Source: Saccharospirillaceae bacterium (GTDB lineage Bacteria; Pseudomonadota; Gammaproteobacteria; Pseudomonadales; Oceanobacteraceae). Taken from it: 64,000 nucleotides of DNA. Positions 50,541-63,100 of this stretch are shown piece after piece. A model generated the notes under the pieces. It had not been told where the DNA came from. It was given only the letters and a program-made list of their open reading frames with translations, and made no database searches. The first letter of the stretch is position 1. Every line of letters starts with the position of its first letter. The position numbers were made by a program, and so were the translations under genes. The stretch lies in the NCBI GenBank assembly GCA_021208685.1, contig JAJOJJ010000016.1, positions 124,001 through 188,000 of the forward strand. The letters run 5' to 3'.

Positions 50541-51415
50541 TAATTAGCGTCCGAAATGTAGCGGTTGCCCTTGAATTGCCAGGTGCGGATGATTTCCAGA
50601 ATATCGGTCTGCTTGCGCATTTCTTCGGTAAACGGGGCAAATGGCGCAGACAGACGCACAATGCGCAGCGCGGCGTCATCCAGGACTTTTTTGCCGGATG
50701 ATTCGAGAATGCGCAGTTCGTTGATGGTGCCGTCGGGGTTAATCGCAACCAGCAGGCGCAGGCGGCAATTGTCAAAGCAGCTTTCCGCTTCACGGGGATA
50801 ATTCAGGGCGCCCATCTGTTCGATTTTGCGCCGCCAGCTGTTCACATAATAAGCATCCGAGGCTTTCATCGTCGATGCTGCCGTCAGGCGCTGAATGCGG
50901 GGCTGCCTGGCATAGGTCTGACGCAGGGAATCCAGTTTGGCCTCCAGGCTGGCCATTTCCAGGCTGCGCTCCAGTAAGGTTTTTTCCGGGCCGTCGGGCA
51001 GGTCGACCTGCATGGCGCGGCGTTCTTGCTCACTGGTCACTTTATGACGGCTGCTGCCACTGGTGGTGACCAGCTGGCGATTACCCTGTACCTGACGCGG
51101 TGCGCTGGCCTGCTGTTCCTGCGGTGAGGTTTCGTTGATTTCGTTGGCATGGAAGGTGGCTTCGACATCGGTGGTCAGCATACGGGCTTCATCGGAGGTG
51201 CCGCTGCCTTCCTGATTGTCCTGAGCAATAAAATCGGCCTTTTCCGGCGTTTTGTCGCTTTTATAGGTCGCCAGCGTGACTTCCAGCGTCTTGGACAGGT
51301 TATCGCGGTCACTGGCTGTGAAGCTGATGCCGAGAATAACAACGGCATGGATCAGCAGAGCCAGAAACAGGGCGAAGGACAAGCGATCGGAGCTGGTCAC
51401 GGCGGTGGCTGACAT
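50540..51415 (-). CDS. Energy transducer TonB-family protein
   Basis: N-terminal TM; C-terminal NYPREAESCFDNCRLRLLVAINPDGTINELRILESSGKKVLDDAALRIVRLSAPFAPF. Confidence 0.9.
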   Translation of the reverse strand: MSATAVTSSDRLSFALFLALLIHAVVILGISFTASDRDNLSKTLEVTLATYKSDKTPEKADFIAQDNQEGSGTSDEARMLTTDVEATFHANEINETSPQEQQASAPRQVQGNRQLVTTSGSSRHKVTSEQERRAMQVDLPDGPEKTLLERSLEMASLEAKLDSLRQTYARQPRIQRLTAASTMKASDAYYVNSWRRKIEQMGALNYPREAESCFDNCRLRLLVAINPDGTINELRILESSGKKVLDDAALRIVRLSAPFAPFTEEMRKQTDILEIIRTWQFKGNRYISDAN

Positions 51416-51567
51416 GCGTGCGGAAGTACCTGTTTAAAGACTGAAAAACGGGTGCAAGTCTGCGCTCTCAGGGGGGATTTGTCCATATTCAGACCGTGCA
51501 GCCGCTGCCCCGTGGTTTGCGGTGCAGCGGCCTCTGCCGTGCTGCTGGCGGGCGTGTTGCCTCAGCG

Positions 51568-52524
51568 CTATCGCGTCAGCTTAGCCAGCAGGCAGTCGAT
51601 CAGCAGACCGGCCACGTCAATGCCGGAATCGCGGCTGATTTCACGCACGCAGGTGGGGCTGGTGACGTTAATTTCGGTCAGGTTGTTGCCGATGATGTCG
51701 AGGCCAACAAAATACAGGCCTTTTTCTTTCAGAACCGGGCCGATTTTTTCAGCGATGGCGCGGTTCTCATTGCTCAGTGGCTGGGTTACGCCCTGACCGC
51801 CGGCCGCCAGATTGCCACGGGTCTCTCCCTGCGCCGGAATGCGTGCCAGGCAGAAAGGAACGGGCTCACCATCAATCATCAGGATGCGTTTATCCCCGGC
51901 CGTGATTTCCGGAATAAAGCGCTGCGCCATAATTTGCTGGTGGCCATGGCTGGTGAGCGTCTCAATAATCACACTGACGTTTGGATCATCGGCACGCAAA
52001 CGGAAGATAGAAGAACCGCCCATGCCATCCAGTGGTTTAAAGATAACGTCACCATGCTCCTTGTGAAACGCCTTCAGCAGGTCGGCGCGGCGGGTAACGA
52101 TGGTCGGGCTCATCAGTTCCGGGAATGCCGTGGCAAATACCTTCTCATTACAGTCACGCAGGCTTTGTGGCTTATTGGCTACCAGAACCCCTTCCTGCTC
52201 CGCCCGTTCAAGAATGTAAGTGCTGTAAATAAATTCGCTGTCAAATGGCGGATCTTTACGCATCAGAATGATATTCAGCTCGGCCAGCGGTTGCTCGCGG
52301 TAGTCACCGAGGTCGAACCAGTGCTCCGGATTCATTGCCACCTTTAAAGGAGCCATGCGCCCCATGGCTTTGCCGTTCTGGATCGACAGGTCGCTCTGCT
52401 CCATATAGAAGAGTTCGCAGCCGCGTTCCTGAGCGGCATGCAGCAGGGCCAGTGAGGTGTCTTTTTTAAAGGCGATGTCTGCGATCGGGTCCATCACCAC
52501 ACCCAGTTTAATGCTCATATACAA
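51568..52524 (-). CDS. gshB: Glutathione synthetase
   Basis: KLGVVMDPIADIAFKKDTSLALL, FKPLDGMGGSSIFRL, NVTSPTCVREISRDSG. Confidence 0.97.
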   Translation of the reverse strand: MYMSIKLGVVMDPIADIAFKKDTSLALLHAAQERGCELFYMEQSDLSIQNGKAMGRMAPLKVAMNPEHWFDLGDYREQPLAELNIILMRKDPPFDSEFIYSTYILERAEQEGVLVANKPQSLRDCNEKVFATAFPELMSPTIVTRRADLLKAFHKEHGDVIFKPLDGMGGSSIFRLRADDPNVSVIIETLTSHGHQQIMAQRFIPEITAGDKRILMIDGEPVPFCLARIPAQGETRGNLAAGGQGVTQPLSNENRAIAEKIGPVLKEKGLYFVGLDIIGNNLTEINVTSPTCVREISRDSGIDVAGLLIDCLLAKLTR

Positions 52525-52733
52525 AGGCTCCGTAAAATCAGGTGCTCAATAATGCCGCCAGTGTAACCTATGCATTGTCCCGGCGGCGTAACTTAATTGT
52601 GTGACGCAGCGCAGCGTGCCGGCCTAGCCTTTGTTGCATAATGTGTGATACAAACGTGCGCAATGGCGTCTCCTGCGATTGTTGAACACAACCGCCCACT
52701 AAAACATAAGAATGGATGGTTAAAGGCCTCCCT

Positions 52734-53117
52734 ATGGACGATAACTTTCAGAATATTAAAGTCATGGTCATCGACGACAGTAAGACCATTCGTCGTACGG
52801 CTGAGACTTTGCTCAAAAAGGTCGGCTGCGAAGTCATTACCGCAACAGACGGTTTTGACGCACTGGCCAAGATTGCCGACACTCACCCGGACATCATCTT
52901 CGTCGACATCATGATGCCGCGTCTGGATGGTTATCAGACCTGCGCCCTGATCAAAAATAATTCCAAGTTCAAGTCGACACCGGTCATCATGTTGTCCAGC
53001 AAGGACGGTTTGTTCGATAAAGCGAAAGGGCGCATTGTTGGATCTGATGAATATTTAACCAAGCCTTTCAGTAAAGAAGAGCTGCTGGGTTCAATTCGTC
53101 AGTATGTAAAATCCTGA
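52734..53117 (+). CDS. pilG: Twitching motility response regulator PilG
   Basis: Receiver: MVIDDSKTIRRTAETLLKKVGCEVITATDGFDALAKI...FVDIMMPRLDGYQ; first gene of Pil-Chp cluster. Confidence 0.93.
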   Translation: MDDNFQNIKVMVIDDSKTIRRTAETLLKKVGCEVITATDGFDALAKIADTHPDIIFVDIMMPRLDGYQTCALIKNNSKFKSTPVIMLSSKDGLFDKAKGRIVGSDEYLTKPFSKEELLGSIRQYVKS

Positions 53118-53156
53118 GCCAGCGACAGCGATAAAAGAGTTTAAGAGGTAACAGGC

Positions 53157-53522
53157 ATGGCCCGCATTTTGGTAGTAGATGATTCTCCGACAGAAACGGA
53201 AGCGTTCCGCTCGATGCTGGAGAAAAATGGTCACGAAGTACTGACCGCAGAAAATGGTGCTGATGGTGTGGCACTGGCACGCAAAGAAAAGCCCGATGTT
53301 GTACTGATGGACATCGTGATGCCGGGCCTCAATGGCTTTCAGGCAACACGCCAGTTGACCAAAGATCCGGAAACCCAGCACATCCCGGTGATTATCGTTA
53401 CCACCAAGGATCAGGAAACGGATCGTGTATGGGGTAAGCGTCAGGGGGCAAGCGGTTATCTGGTGAAGCCGGTTGCTGAGGCAACCCTGTTGTCTGAGAT
53501 TGCTTCAGCTATGGCTGGCTGA
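53157..53522 (+). CDS. pilH: Twitching motility response regulator PilH
   Basis: ARILVVDDSPTETEAFRSMLEKNGHEVLTAENG...VLMDIVMPGLNGFQATRQL. Confidence 0.93.
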   Translation: MARILVVDDSPTETEAFRSMLEKNGHEVLTAENGADGVALARKEKPDVVLMDIVMPGLNGFQATRQLTKDPETQHIPVIIVTTKDQETDRVWGKRQGASGYLVKPVAEATLLSEIASAMAG

Positions 53523-53523
53523 T

Positions 53524-54048
53524 ATGCATCCGTACGCACAACTGCTGGATATCGCCGAACGTAGCCGACGCAATGCGTCGGCTTTGCCGCAACAGGTGGA
53601 AGCGGTTTCTTACTGGCGTGGCGTAGGTTTTATGCTCGCCGGTCAGAGTTTTGCTGCTGACATGGGTGACGTTGCGGAAATATTGCAGCCGCCACGCCTG
53701 ACCAAGGTGCCGGGTGTGCGCAGTTGGGTTCTTGGTGTTGCTAATGTCCGGGGCCGTATGGTGCCGGTTATGGATCTGGCTGGCCTTCTGGGGATGCCAT
53801 CCAAAGCGAACTGGCGCAGTCGTCGTGTTCTGGTGGTTGAACAGGATGATCATCTGACCGGTTTGCTGGTTGATGCCGTACTGGGTATGCAGCAGTTTGC
53901 GGTTGATCGTCGGATTGATGTGACTGAACTTGATCCGGCGTTCAGCAAGTTTGTCGGACATGGTTTTGAGCGGGACGGACGAGAGTGGCCGGTATTTCAG
54001 CTGCGTGAGCTGATACAGGCACCGGAGTTCCTGCAGATTGCGGTATGA
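53524..54048 (+). CDS. pilI: CheW-like adaptor PilI
   Basis: AADMGDVAEILQPPRLTKVPGVRSWVLGVANVRGRMVPVMDLAGLLG. Confidence 0.92.
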   Translation: MHPYAQLLDIAERSRRNASALPQQVEAVSYWRGVGFMLAGQSFAADMGDVAEILQPPRLTKVPGVRSWVLGVANVRGRMVPVMDLAGLLGMPSKANWRSRRVLVVEQDDHLTGLLVDAVLGMQQFAVDRRIDVTELDPAFSKFVGHGFERDGREWPVFQLRELIQAPEFLQIAV

Positions 54049-54145
54049 CAACATCCCGGTAACGGGTGTGGTCTGCCAATCTGATCGAATCTGCCAGCAG
54101 GCAGATAATAATTAAAATACATGCAGTGAGTGTGGAGAGAACGGC

Positions 54146-56200
54146 ATGAGCGGAAATACAGGAAGCGTCTTGTCGACGGTCTTCAGAAACCGGATTAACG
54201 GTATTCTGGCTGGGCTGTTGTTCGTGTTTCTGGCGGTGTTTATCGGTATTACGGTGTTCGTAAACCGCTTGGCAAACCAGGACGAGCAGTACATTGAGCA
54301 CGCCGGTGAGTTGCGCGTATTGTCGCAGGAACTGGCAAAGAACGCGGTAGAAGCGGCGGGTGGTAAACGGGAAGCCTTCGGTCAACTCAAGCTTGCCCGC
54401 GATAACTTCGCTACCCGCTGGGGCTACCTGACCAGGGGGGACGCCGCCAATGGCCTGCCGGCTGCGGAAGTGGCCACCATGACGAACGTAGAGGGCGTGT
54501 GGAACAAGGTTCAGGGTAATGCTGACCAGATCATCCGCGCCGAAGACATTATTCTTTCCCTGCACGAAGTTGCTGCAACACTGGCAGAAACGATTCCGCA
54601 GCTGCAGGTGGAATACGACGAGATCGTAGAAATTCTGCTGGATAACGATGCTCCTGCGGATCAGGTTGCGGTTGCTCAGCGTCAGTCCTGGCTGGCAGAG
54701 CGTATCGTGCGCTCGGTTAACAAAGTACTGGCCGGTGGTGAGGATGCGGTTATGGCCGCGGATGCCTTCGGCCGTGACGCCTCCCTGTTCGGTCGGGTTC
54801 TGAACGGTATGATTCAGGGCAACGTGGCCATGAACATCTCTCAGGTTAAAGACGAAGAGGCCGTTTACGCACTGGCAGAAGTTGCTGAACTGTTTGAATT
54901 CGTATCCGGTTCTGTTGATGAGATTCTGGAAACGTCCCCTGAACTGTTCCAGGTGCGTGAAGCATCTGACTCCATCTTTAACGATTCCCGTACTCTGCTG
55001 GATCAGACATCGAAACTGACCGAAACCATTCAGGATGGTGCTGGTGAGCGGGAGATTCTGCAGGCTGTGGGCTATATTTCGGCGGTTCTGGCACTGGTCA
55101 TGATGATGGCGTTTGGTGTGGTGTCTTACCGCGAAACCCGTCGCGATCTGGACGCTACGGCGAATAAAAACGAACAGAACCAGATGGCGATTTTGCGTCT
55201 GCTGGACGAAATTGCTGACCTTGCGGACGGTGACTTAACAGCCTCAGCAACGGTAACCGAAGACTTTACCGGGGCAATTGCAGACTCCATTAACTACGCA
55301 ATCGACCAGATGCGCTCTCTGGTATCGGCAATTAACGAAACTGCGGTACAGGTATCTTCTGCGGCGCAGGAAACGCAGGCAACTGCGATGCACCTGGCCG
55401 AAGCGTCCGAACATCAGGCGCAGGAAATCGCCGGAGCGTCTGCGGCGATCAACGAGATGGCGGTGTCCATTGACCAGGTATCGGCGAACGCCTCGGAATC
55501 ATCCGCGGTAGCGGAGCGGTCGGTAGCGATCGCCAACAAAGGTGCTGAAGTGGTACAGGCGACCATCAACGGAATGGATAACATCCGTGAGCAGATTCAG
55601 GAAACCTCCAAGCGTATTAAACGTCTGGGTGAATCGTCACAGGAGATCGGTGACATCATCTCCCTGATTACCGACATTGCTGACCAGACCAACATTCTGT
55701 CCCTGAACGCTGCGATTCAGGCATCCATGGCCGGTGACGCTGGCCGGGGCTTCGCGGTGGTAGCGGACGAGGTTCAGCGTCTGGCGGAACGTTCTGCGGC
55801 GGCCACCAAGCAGATCGAAGCGCTGGTTAAAACGATTCAGAACGATACCAACGAGGCGGTAATCTCGATGGAACAGACCACCACCGAGGTGGTACGCGGT
55901 GCCCGTCTGGCACAGGACGCGGGTGTTGCTCTGGAAGAAATTGAAAACGTATCGAAGAACCTGGCGGAACTGATTCAGAACATTTCCAACGCCGCCCGTC
56001 AGCAGGCATCGTCTGCTGGTCATATTTCCAACACGATGAACGTTATTCAGGAAATTACCTCGCAGACGTCTGCGGGTACTACCGCAACGGCGAAGTCGAT
56101 CGGTAACCTGGCGGAAATGGCGAATAAACTGCGTGAATCGGTTGCGGGTTTCAAACTGCCGGAAACTGAGCTGGACCTTCATCAACGACAGGTGCTGTAA
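54146..56200 (+). CDS. pilJ: Methyl-accepting chemotaxis protein PilJ
   Basis: Two TM helices, HAMP-like region, signalling hairpin SLITDIADQTNILSLNAAIQASMAGDAGRGFAVVADEVQRLAERS. Confidence 0.95.
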   Translation: MSGNTGSVLSTVFRNRINGILAGLLFVFLAVFIGITVFVNRLANQDEQYIEHAGELRVLSQELAKNAVEAAGGKREAFGQLKLARDNFATRWGYLTRGDAANGLPAAEVATMTNVEGVWNKVQGNADQIIRAEDIILSLHEVAATLAETIPQLQVEYDEIVEILLDNDAPADQVAVAQRQSWLAERIVRSVNKVLAGGEDAVMAADAFGRDASLFGRVLNGMIQGNVAMNISQVKDEEAVYALAEVAELFEFVSGSVDEILETSPELFQVREASDSIFNDSRTLLDQTSKLTETIQDGAGEREILQAVGYISAVLALVMMMAFGVVSYRETRRDLDATANKNEQNQMAILRLLDEIADLADGDLTASATVTEDFTGAIADSINYAIDQMRSLVSAINETAVQVSSAAQETQATAMHLAEASEHQAQEIAGASAAINEMAVSIDQVSANASESSAVAERSVAIANKGAEVVQATINGMDNIREQIQETSKRIKRLGESSQEIGDIISLITDIADQTNILSLNAAIQASMAGDAGRGFAVVADEVQRLAERSAAATKQIEALVKTIQNDTNEAVISMEQTTTEVVRGARLAQDAGVALEEIENVSKNLAELIQNISNAARQQASSAGHISNTMNVIQEITSQTSAGTTATAKSIGNLAEMANKLRESVAGFKLPETELDLHQRQVL

Positions 56201-56226
56201 CCTGAACGATGGTTGGATGACGTTTA

Positions 56227-57117
56227 ATGAACCATCAGTTACGCACAGGTTTGAGTACCGTTCCGGAGATGGACGACACTCAGTTTGTTCGCTGGCAAGG
56301 CTTGCTGGAAGAGCGTACAGGCATGTGTCTGGCACCGCAGCGCCGTTCGTTTCTGCAGACCAGTCTTGGTCTGCGGATGCGCGAGGTTGGCTGCGACAGC
56401 TATCAGGAATACTACGACCGTATTGTGAATGGCGCTTCCGGTGCTATTGAGTGGAGCACGCTGGTTGATCGTCTGACGGTACAGGAAACCCGTTTTTTCC
56501 GTGATCCGGATGCATTTGCGTTTGTTGAGCAATTTGTCCAGCAAAAAGCCGCTGACAGCGGTGTCAATGGAACGCTGGAACTCTGGAGTGTCGGTTGCTC
56601 CTCCGGTGAAGAGGCTTATAGCCTCGCCATGGTAGCGGAGCGTTTTCTGGCACCACAGGGCAAGCGTTACGCGGTGACCGGTACCGACATCTCTACCATC
56701 GTGTTGCGCAAAGCCCGTGCTGGCCGTTACCAGCCACGGGCTCTGGATTGGGTCGCTGATGAATATCGTCAGCTGGGATTCATGGATCTGCAGCCGGGGA
56801 GTCCGCTGCAGGTATCCGATACACTGCGTCAGCGCTGTTGCTTCAGTCAGGTGAATATCCTGAATCTGGCCAGTTGCCCGCTGCAATCTCAGCATATTAT
56901 TTACTGCCAGAACGTACTGATTTACTTCCGTCGCTGGCGTCGCCGTGAAATTCTTAATGTCCTGGCAGAGCGTCTTGCTCCCGGTGGCATTCTGGTTATT
57001 GGTCTTGGGGAAATGGTGGACTGGCAGCATCCTTTATTGGAACAGGTTCGTAGTAGCCGGGTATCCGCGTTTGTGCGTAAGCAATCGAATTCGACAGGGG
57101 AGACCACAAGGCGATGA
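56227..57117 (+). CDS. pilK: CheR-type protein methyltransferase PilK
   Basis: LTVQETRFFRDPDAF, LWSVGCSSGEEAYSLAMVAERFL, CQNVLIYF. Confidence 0.94.
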   Translation: MNHQLRTGLSTVPEMDDTQFVRWQGLLEERTGMCLAPQRRSFLQTSLGLRMREVGCDSYQEYYDRIVNGASGAIEWSTLVDRLTVQETRFFRDPDAFAFVEQFVQQKAADSGVNGTLELWSVGCSSGEEAYSLAMVAERFLAPQGKRYAVTGTDISTIVLRKARAGRYQPRALDWVADEYRQLGFMDLQPGSPLQVSDTLRQRCCFSQVNILNLASCPLQSQHIIYCQNVLIYFRRWRRREILNVLAERLAPGGILVIGLGEMVDWQHPLLEQVRSSRVSAFVRKQSNSTGETTRR

Positions 57118-60100
57118 GCCAGGACTACATCGCCCTGGAATGGGTAAAAGGGGAAATCGAAGAGACTCTGCAACAGGCCCAGCAGGCGCTGGAAGCTTAT
57201 GTGGAGAATCCCCAGGACAACAGCCGGCTGAAATTCTGCCTGAGTTACCTGCATCAGATTCACGGTACTCTGCAGATGGTCGAATTCTATGGCGCTGCCT
57301 TGCTGGCGGAGGAGATGGAGGCTGTCGCTTCGGCGCTGGCTGAGTCTTCATTGAGCAATGAGCGCGATGGCCTTGAGATTTTGATGCAGGCCATTATTCA
57401 GCTGCCTCATTATCTTGAGCATGTCAAAGTCGGTCGTCGTGACTTGCCGGTCGTGCTGTTGCCGATTCTTAATGAATTGCGTTCTGCGCGGGGCGAAAGC
57501 TTCCTGTCAGAAACCGCGCTCTTTGCCCCGGCGATTAAACACCATGCTCCCATCAGCAAAGAACAGGCAGCCGCTTTTGCCGGCGATGATTTCCGTCAGT
57601 GGGCGCGCAAAATCCGGCAGATGTTGCAAACCGCGACCCTGCAATTGCTGCAGAACAAACAACCGGATGTGGCCAAGCAGTATCTGAACAAAGCGTTTGC
57701 CCGTTTGCATAAAGCGCTGGGTAAAACGCCGCAGGGTCTGGTCTGGTTACCGGCGCTGGCATTCAGTGAATGGTTGCTCAGACAACAACATTTACCGAAC
57801 AGTGCGAAACAGCTGTTGCGTCAGCTTGATCATCTTCTGAAGTCTGCAATTGACGATGGTGTCGCGGCGATAAACCAGCCACCTTCTGATGAGCTGCTGA
57901 AAAATCTGCTGTTTTATGTTGCCCGTACCGATGTGAGTGGCGAGGCCATCCGTCAGGTTCAGGAACAATTTGGTCTGCGTCAGGCGCTGCCAACAGAAGC
58001 TGAAATTCAGCAGGAGCGTGATGCCCTGTCCGGTCCTGACCGCGACACGGTTGGCCATGTTCTGGGGGCTTTGGTTGAAGAAATTGCTGCCGTTAAAGAT
58101 CGTCTTGATCTGCTGGTCCGCAGTGATGATGACCGGGTCGAATCCTTGCGGTCTATGTCTCCGAGTCTCAAGCAGGTTGCCGACACAATGGGCATGCTGG
58201 GTCTGGGGATGCCACGCAAAGTCATGCAGGAACAGCAGAGTCTGGTCGCACGGCTGATTGACAGCGGTAATGTCGATGACAGTAACCTGCTCGATATGGC
58301 CGGTGCCCTGTTGTATATCGAAGCGACGCTGAGCGGTATGCAGCGTGAAGGCGATCTGAATGCCCGCAGCAGTGAGAGTACGCTGTCTGATGCACAGAAA
58401 GCCGTACTGCGTGAAGCACGCAACGTGCTTGAGCAGGTAAAAGACGCGGTTGTCGAATACATTGCCAAGCAATGGTCAGTGGCAGAGCTGCACGAAGTGC
58501 CGGGCCTGCTGCATACCATTGAAGGTTCGCTGAATATGATACCGCTGCCACGGGTGGCCGGTATTCTTTCCCGTGCCGCTGCATTCGTGCAGGGCCAGCT
58601 AATTGACCAGAGTCTCAAACCGCAGTGGTCTGTACTGGATGTTCTGGCCGATATCCTGACCGGCGTTGAGTACTTTATCGAACGCTACTCTGAAAACCCA
58701 CGGAGTGCCGGTGCTGAGCTGCTGGATAAGGCTGAGGCGGCATTGGCTGATCTGCCTGCGAGTGAGTTCCGGCACGATTCTCTGGACGATATCTCTTTCG
58801 ACGGTGATGAAAATCTGCCAGAAGCCGAAGTGACCTCTTTTGGTGATGCACTGGCACTTGACGATGATGACGATGCTGAAATCGTGCATGCCGAACCAGA
58901 GCGGTACGCGCTGGCGGAGCCTGACTACACCGGTTCGGAATGGAATGCTGACAACGATAACGTTATCAGCGCTGAATCCGCCGCCGATGACAGCATCCAT
59001 TTTGATTTTGATACTCTTCAGCCAGACAATGACAGCGGCGACCTGCATGATCTGGTTGAGCACCTGCGTGAACAGCAGGCTGATGATCAACTGTCTGACG
59101 ATTCACAGGCGCTGCAGGATGCCCCATCATTCGATCAGGCTGCACCGGCGCCGGTTATTCAGACTGCTGATTCAACCGCTGAGGAAGAAGATGATGATCT
59201 TATTGATGATGAGATTATTGAGATATTCCTCGAAGAAGCCGAAGAAGTCACCGAAACCCTGAATGAATTCTGGCCGCAGCTGACATCCGATCTGGATGAC
59301 AAAGAAGCGCTGACGACTGTCCGCCGTGCTTTCCATACACTGAAAGGCAGTGGACGCATGGTGAAAGCCGAGTTTATCGGAGAGTTGGCGTGGTCAATTG
59401 AGAACATGTTCAACCGTGTACTCGATAACACCATCGTGATGGATGCCAACCTGATAGCACTGGTCGATCATGTGATCGCTCAGTTGCCGTTATTGATTGA
59501 CGATTTCCGCCAGCAACGTCCTGCATCGATTGAGATTCAGCCACTGATGGATTACGCCACGGCACTGGCCAGTGGCCAGAGTGTCGCAGCCTTTGCGCCT
59601 GTTGCGCAGGCACAACCGGCATTGGCGGGACCTGCGGATGGCCCTGATCACGCGGATGACGATGAAGACGATGCATTGCTGGAAGTGTTTGAAGGCGAAG
59701 CCCGTTCTCATCTGGTGACACTGGACGAATTTGTGCAGGAGTCTTATGCCGACGACTTTATCAACGGTCTCAGTGATCAGCTGCAGCGCGCATTACATAC
59801 GCTGAAAGGCAGTGCCCATATGGCTGGCATCACCGCCATTGCCAATGTTGCATCCCCCCTGGAGCGGCTGATTAAAGAATTGCGCGCCTATCAGGTTAAA
59901 AACAGTGCGGAAGTCGTTGACCTCATTGCCACTGGTTCGGGCCTCATCGCTTCTGCACTGGAATCCCGCGCACTGTTACAGGCCGAACGCATTGCCGGAG
60001 CTGAGGATTACGTAGAACGTCTGCACCAGCTGGAGAAGCATCTGCTGGAACCACTGCAGGTTGAAAACCCGGTTCGTCGCGGACCGAACCCGCAGGCTAT

Positions 60101-63100
60101 TGCGCAATTCCTTGCTCAGGGTATGGATTCATTGCTGGACGCTGACCGCTTGCTGAACCGCTGGCATCACGACAACGATGAAAGCGTTCTGACGGCGTTG
60201 ACTCAGGATCTTCAGGAAGTGAGTGCCGGTGCAGCAGAAGCAGAAGTGCCGCACATTCAGGCGCTGGCAGACGCTCTCAATACGTTGTACCAGCGTATCC
60301 AGCATGAGCAGGCCGCACCTGCCGAAGATTTACTGGCCCTGGCGGCGGAAGCCCATGAAGCGGTTCTGGCCATGATGGATTGTCTGGCGGCTGGCCAGGA
60401 AACCCAGAGCCCGGACGAATTGCTGCAGCAAATCAATACCTGGCAATTTCCGTCAGCGGATATGGGCGATGATTGGCCGCTAATGCCGCTGGATGATATC
60501 GGTGCGGATGACGTTGCGATGGATGATGGCGCAGAGGCGATCACCCTGGCGGATCTTCCTTTCGACACCGACGAAGCCGATGTGGCCGCAGAGGCTGCCT
60601 TTGGGCTGACCGACGACATGAGCGATGAGTCGTTGCCTGATGTGTCTGACGCGTCCGACGAGCAGAACGATGACCTGCCGTATGCACAGGATGATGAACG
60701 GCCACTGGCACAAAGCGAGCTGAATAACGATGCAGAAGAACTGCCTCTGTTATCGGTCGCCGATAGCGATGAAGACGAGATTCTGGAAATTTTCCTCGAA
60801 GAAGCACAGGAAATTACCGAATCCGTTGAAACCGCCCTGCAGCGCTGGCGTCAGCATCCGGACAACCTGCTGCACGTCGCCCAGTTGCAGCGTGAACTGC
60901 ACACCCTGAAAGGTGGCGCACGCATGGCTGAGCTATCGGAAGTGGCCGATCTCTGTCACGAGCTGGAAACGCTCTACGAAAATATCAACGACGGCCGTCT
61001 TGGCGTACAGCCGCCGATGTTTGATCTGCTTGAACGCGCCCATGACGAACTGGGAACGCAATTGGATGCTGTGCGGCAAGGGATTCGGCCACAGGCGGCT
61101 GAGCAAATGGTTGCTGCCATTCGCCAGTATCTGAAAGGTGATGCGGGTACCGAATGGCTGCAAACGTCTGATGAAGACAATGATCAGGATGACGACGCCC
61201 AATGGATAACACAACCTGCACCAGCGGAGGCGCAGGCCGAAACACTGGATGAATCGGACCGCGAAATTCTTGAAATCTTCCTCGAAGAAGCTCATGAGCT
61301 TCAGGAAGCGCTGGATCGTGCACTGCACGATTGGGAACAGGAACCTGCCAATACCGCTGGCGCAGAAGAGGCGCAACGGGTACTGCATACTCTGAAAGGA
61401 GGGGCGCGTCTGGCGGGTCTGACCGAGATCGGCGATCTGGCTCACACCTTTGAAGCCACCATCCTCAAAGCGCAGCAGGGGCAGATTGAGCGCTCACCGT
61501 CGTTCTTCCAGTCTGCTTATCAGCGACAGGATGAACTGATCAGCCAGCTCGACTCCGTGGAATCCATGCTGGCTTCCGACGGACTGGTGGTACTGGGTGA
61601 AAAGTCTCTCACCATCGAGCCACTGACCATCGATATTCTCAGCGATGCCGGAGTGACGGAGACGGATCAGCCGATGACCGATTCCGTTCCGCTTGCTGAA
61701 CCGACAGTGACGGATACGCGCCCGGCGGTGGAAAGTGTTTCGAATGTCGTGCCGTTGCGTCGCGCGGTGACGGAAGCTCCGAAACAGGAACCGGCGGCGG
61801 TACAGCAGGCTGTGCGCAAAGCACCGCAGGAGCTGGTGAAAGTGTCCGCCGACTTGCTGGATAACCTGGTCAACCTGGCCGGTGAGACCTCGATTGGCCG
61901 TGGCCGTCTGGAACAGCAGGTCACTGACTTCTCCCATACCCTCGAAGAGATGGATATGACGCTGGATCGTCTGCGCGATCAGCTGCGTCGTCTGGATATG
62001 GAAACCGAAGCTCAGGTGATTTTCCGTCAGGAACGTCAGGGCCCGGATTATGAAGACTTCGATCCGCTGGAAATGGACCGCTACTCGGCGATTCAGCAGT
62101 TATCGCGCGCGCTGGTGGAATCCGCATCGGATTTGCTCGACCTGAAAGAGACCCTGAGCCATAAAACCCGTGATGCGGAAACCCTGTTGCTGCAACAGAG
62201 CCGGGTAAACACCGAGTTGCAGGAAGGTCTGATGAAGACCCGCATGGTACCGTTCCAGCGCCTCGTGCCGCGTCTGCGCCGTATCGTGCGCCAGATCAGT
62301 CTGGAACTGGATAAGCAGGTTGAGCTGCGGGTTTATAACGCCGATGGCGAGATGGACCGGACCATTCTTGAACGCATGATCTCGCCGCTTGAACACATGG
62401 TGCGTAACGCGGTTGACCACGGTATTGAAAATCCGGCATTACGCGCCGCCGCCGGCAAGCCAGAGATCGGCAGCATTGAACTGGATATCAGCCGTGATGG
62501 TGGTGACGTTGTACTGACCATGAGCGATGACGGTCGCGGGGTAAACCTCGAGGCGGTTAAGCGTAAAGCGATTGAGCGTGGTCTGATGGATGCAGACGCC
62601 AGCCTGTCGGATCAGGAAATCATGCAGTTTATTCTGCAGGCCGGATTCTCCACCGCTGAATCCGTGACTCAGATTTCCGGTCGTGGTGTGGGCATGGACG
62701 TAGTGTCCAGTGAAATCAAACAGATGGGCGGCAGTGTTGAGATTCAGTCGGAATCCGGTGCCGGTACCCGCTTTGTTATCCGCCTGCCGTTTACCGTATC
62801 GGTTAACCGCGCACTGATGGTACGTGTCGGTGACGATCTCTACGCCGTACCGCTGAATAACATTCAGGGTATTGTGCGTGCGCCAGTGGCACAGCTGCAG
62901 TCGTTGTACGAGCAGCCGCAGGCCGAGCGCAAATATCATTATGCCGGTACCGACTACCGTATTGAGTATCTTGGTGTGATGCTGGAAAACGAGGCTCAGC
63001 CAAAATTCAGTGCGCAGCACATGCCATTACCGGTGTTGCTGATCCGCGGTGCCACGCCGTTTGCCTTACAGGTGGATTCGCTGCTCGGCTCGCGTGAGAT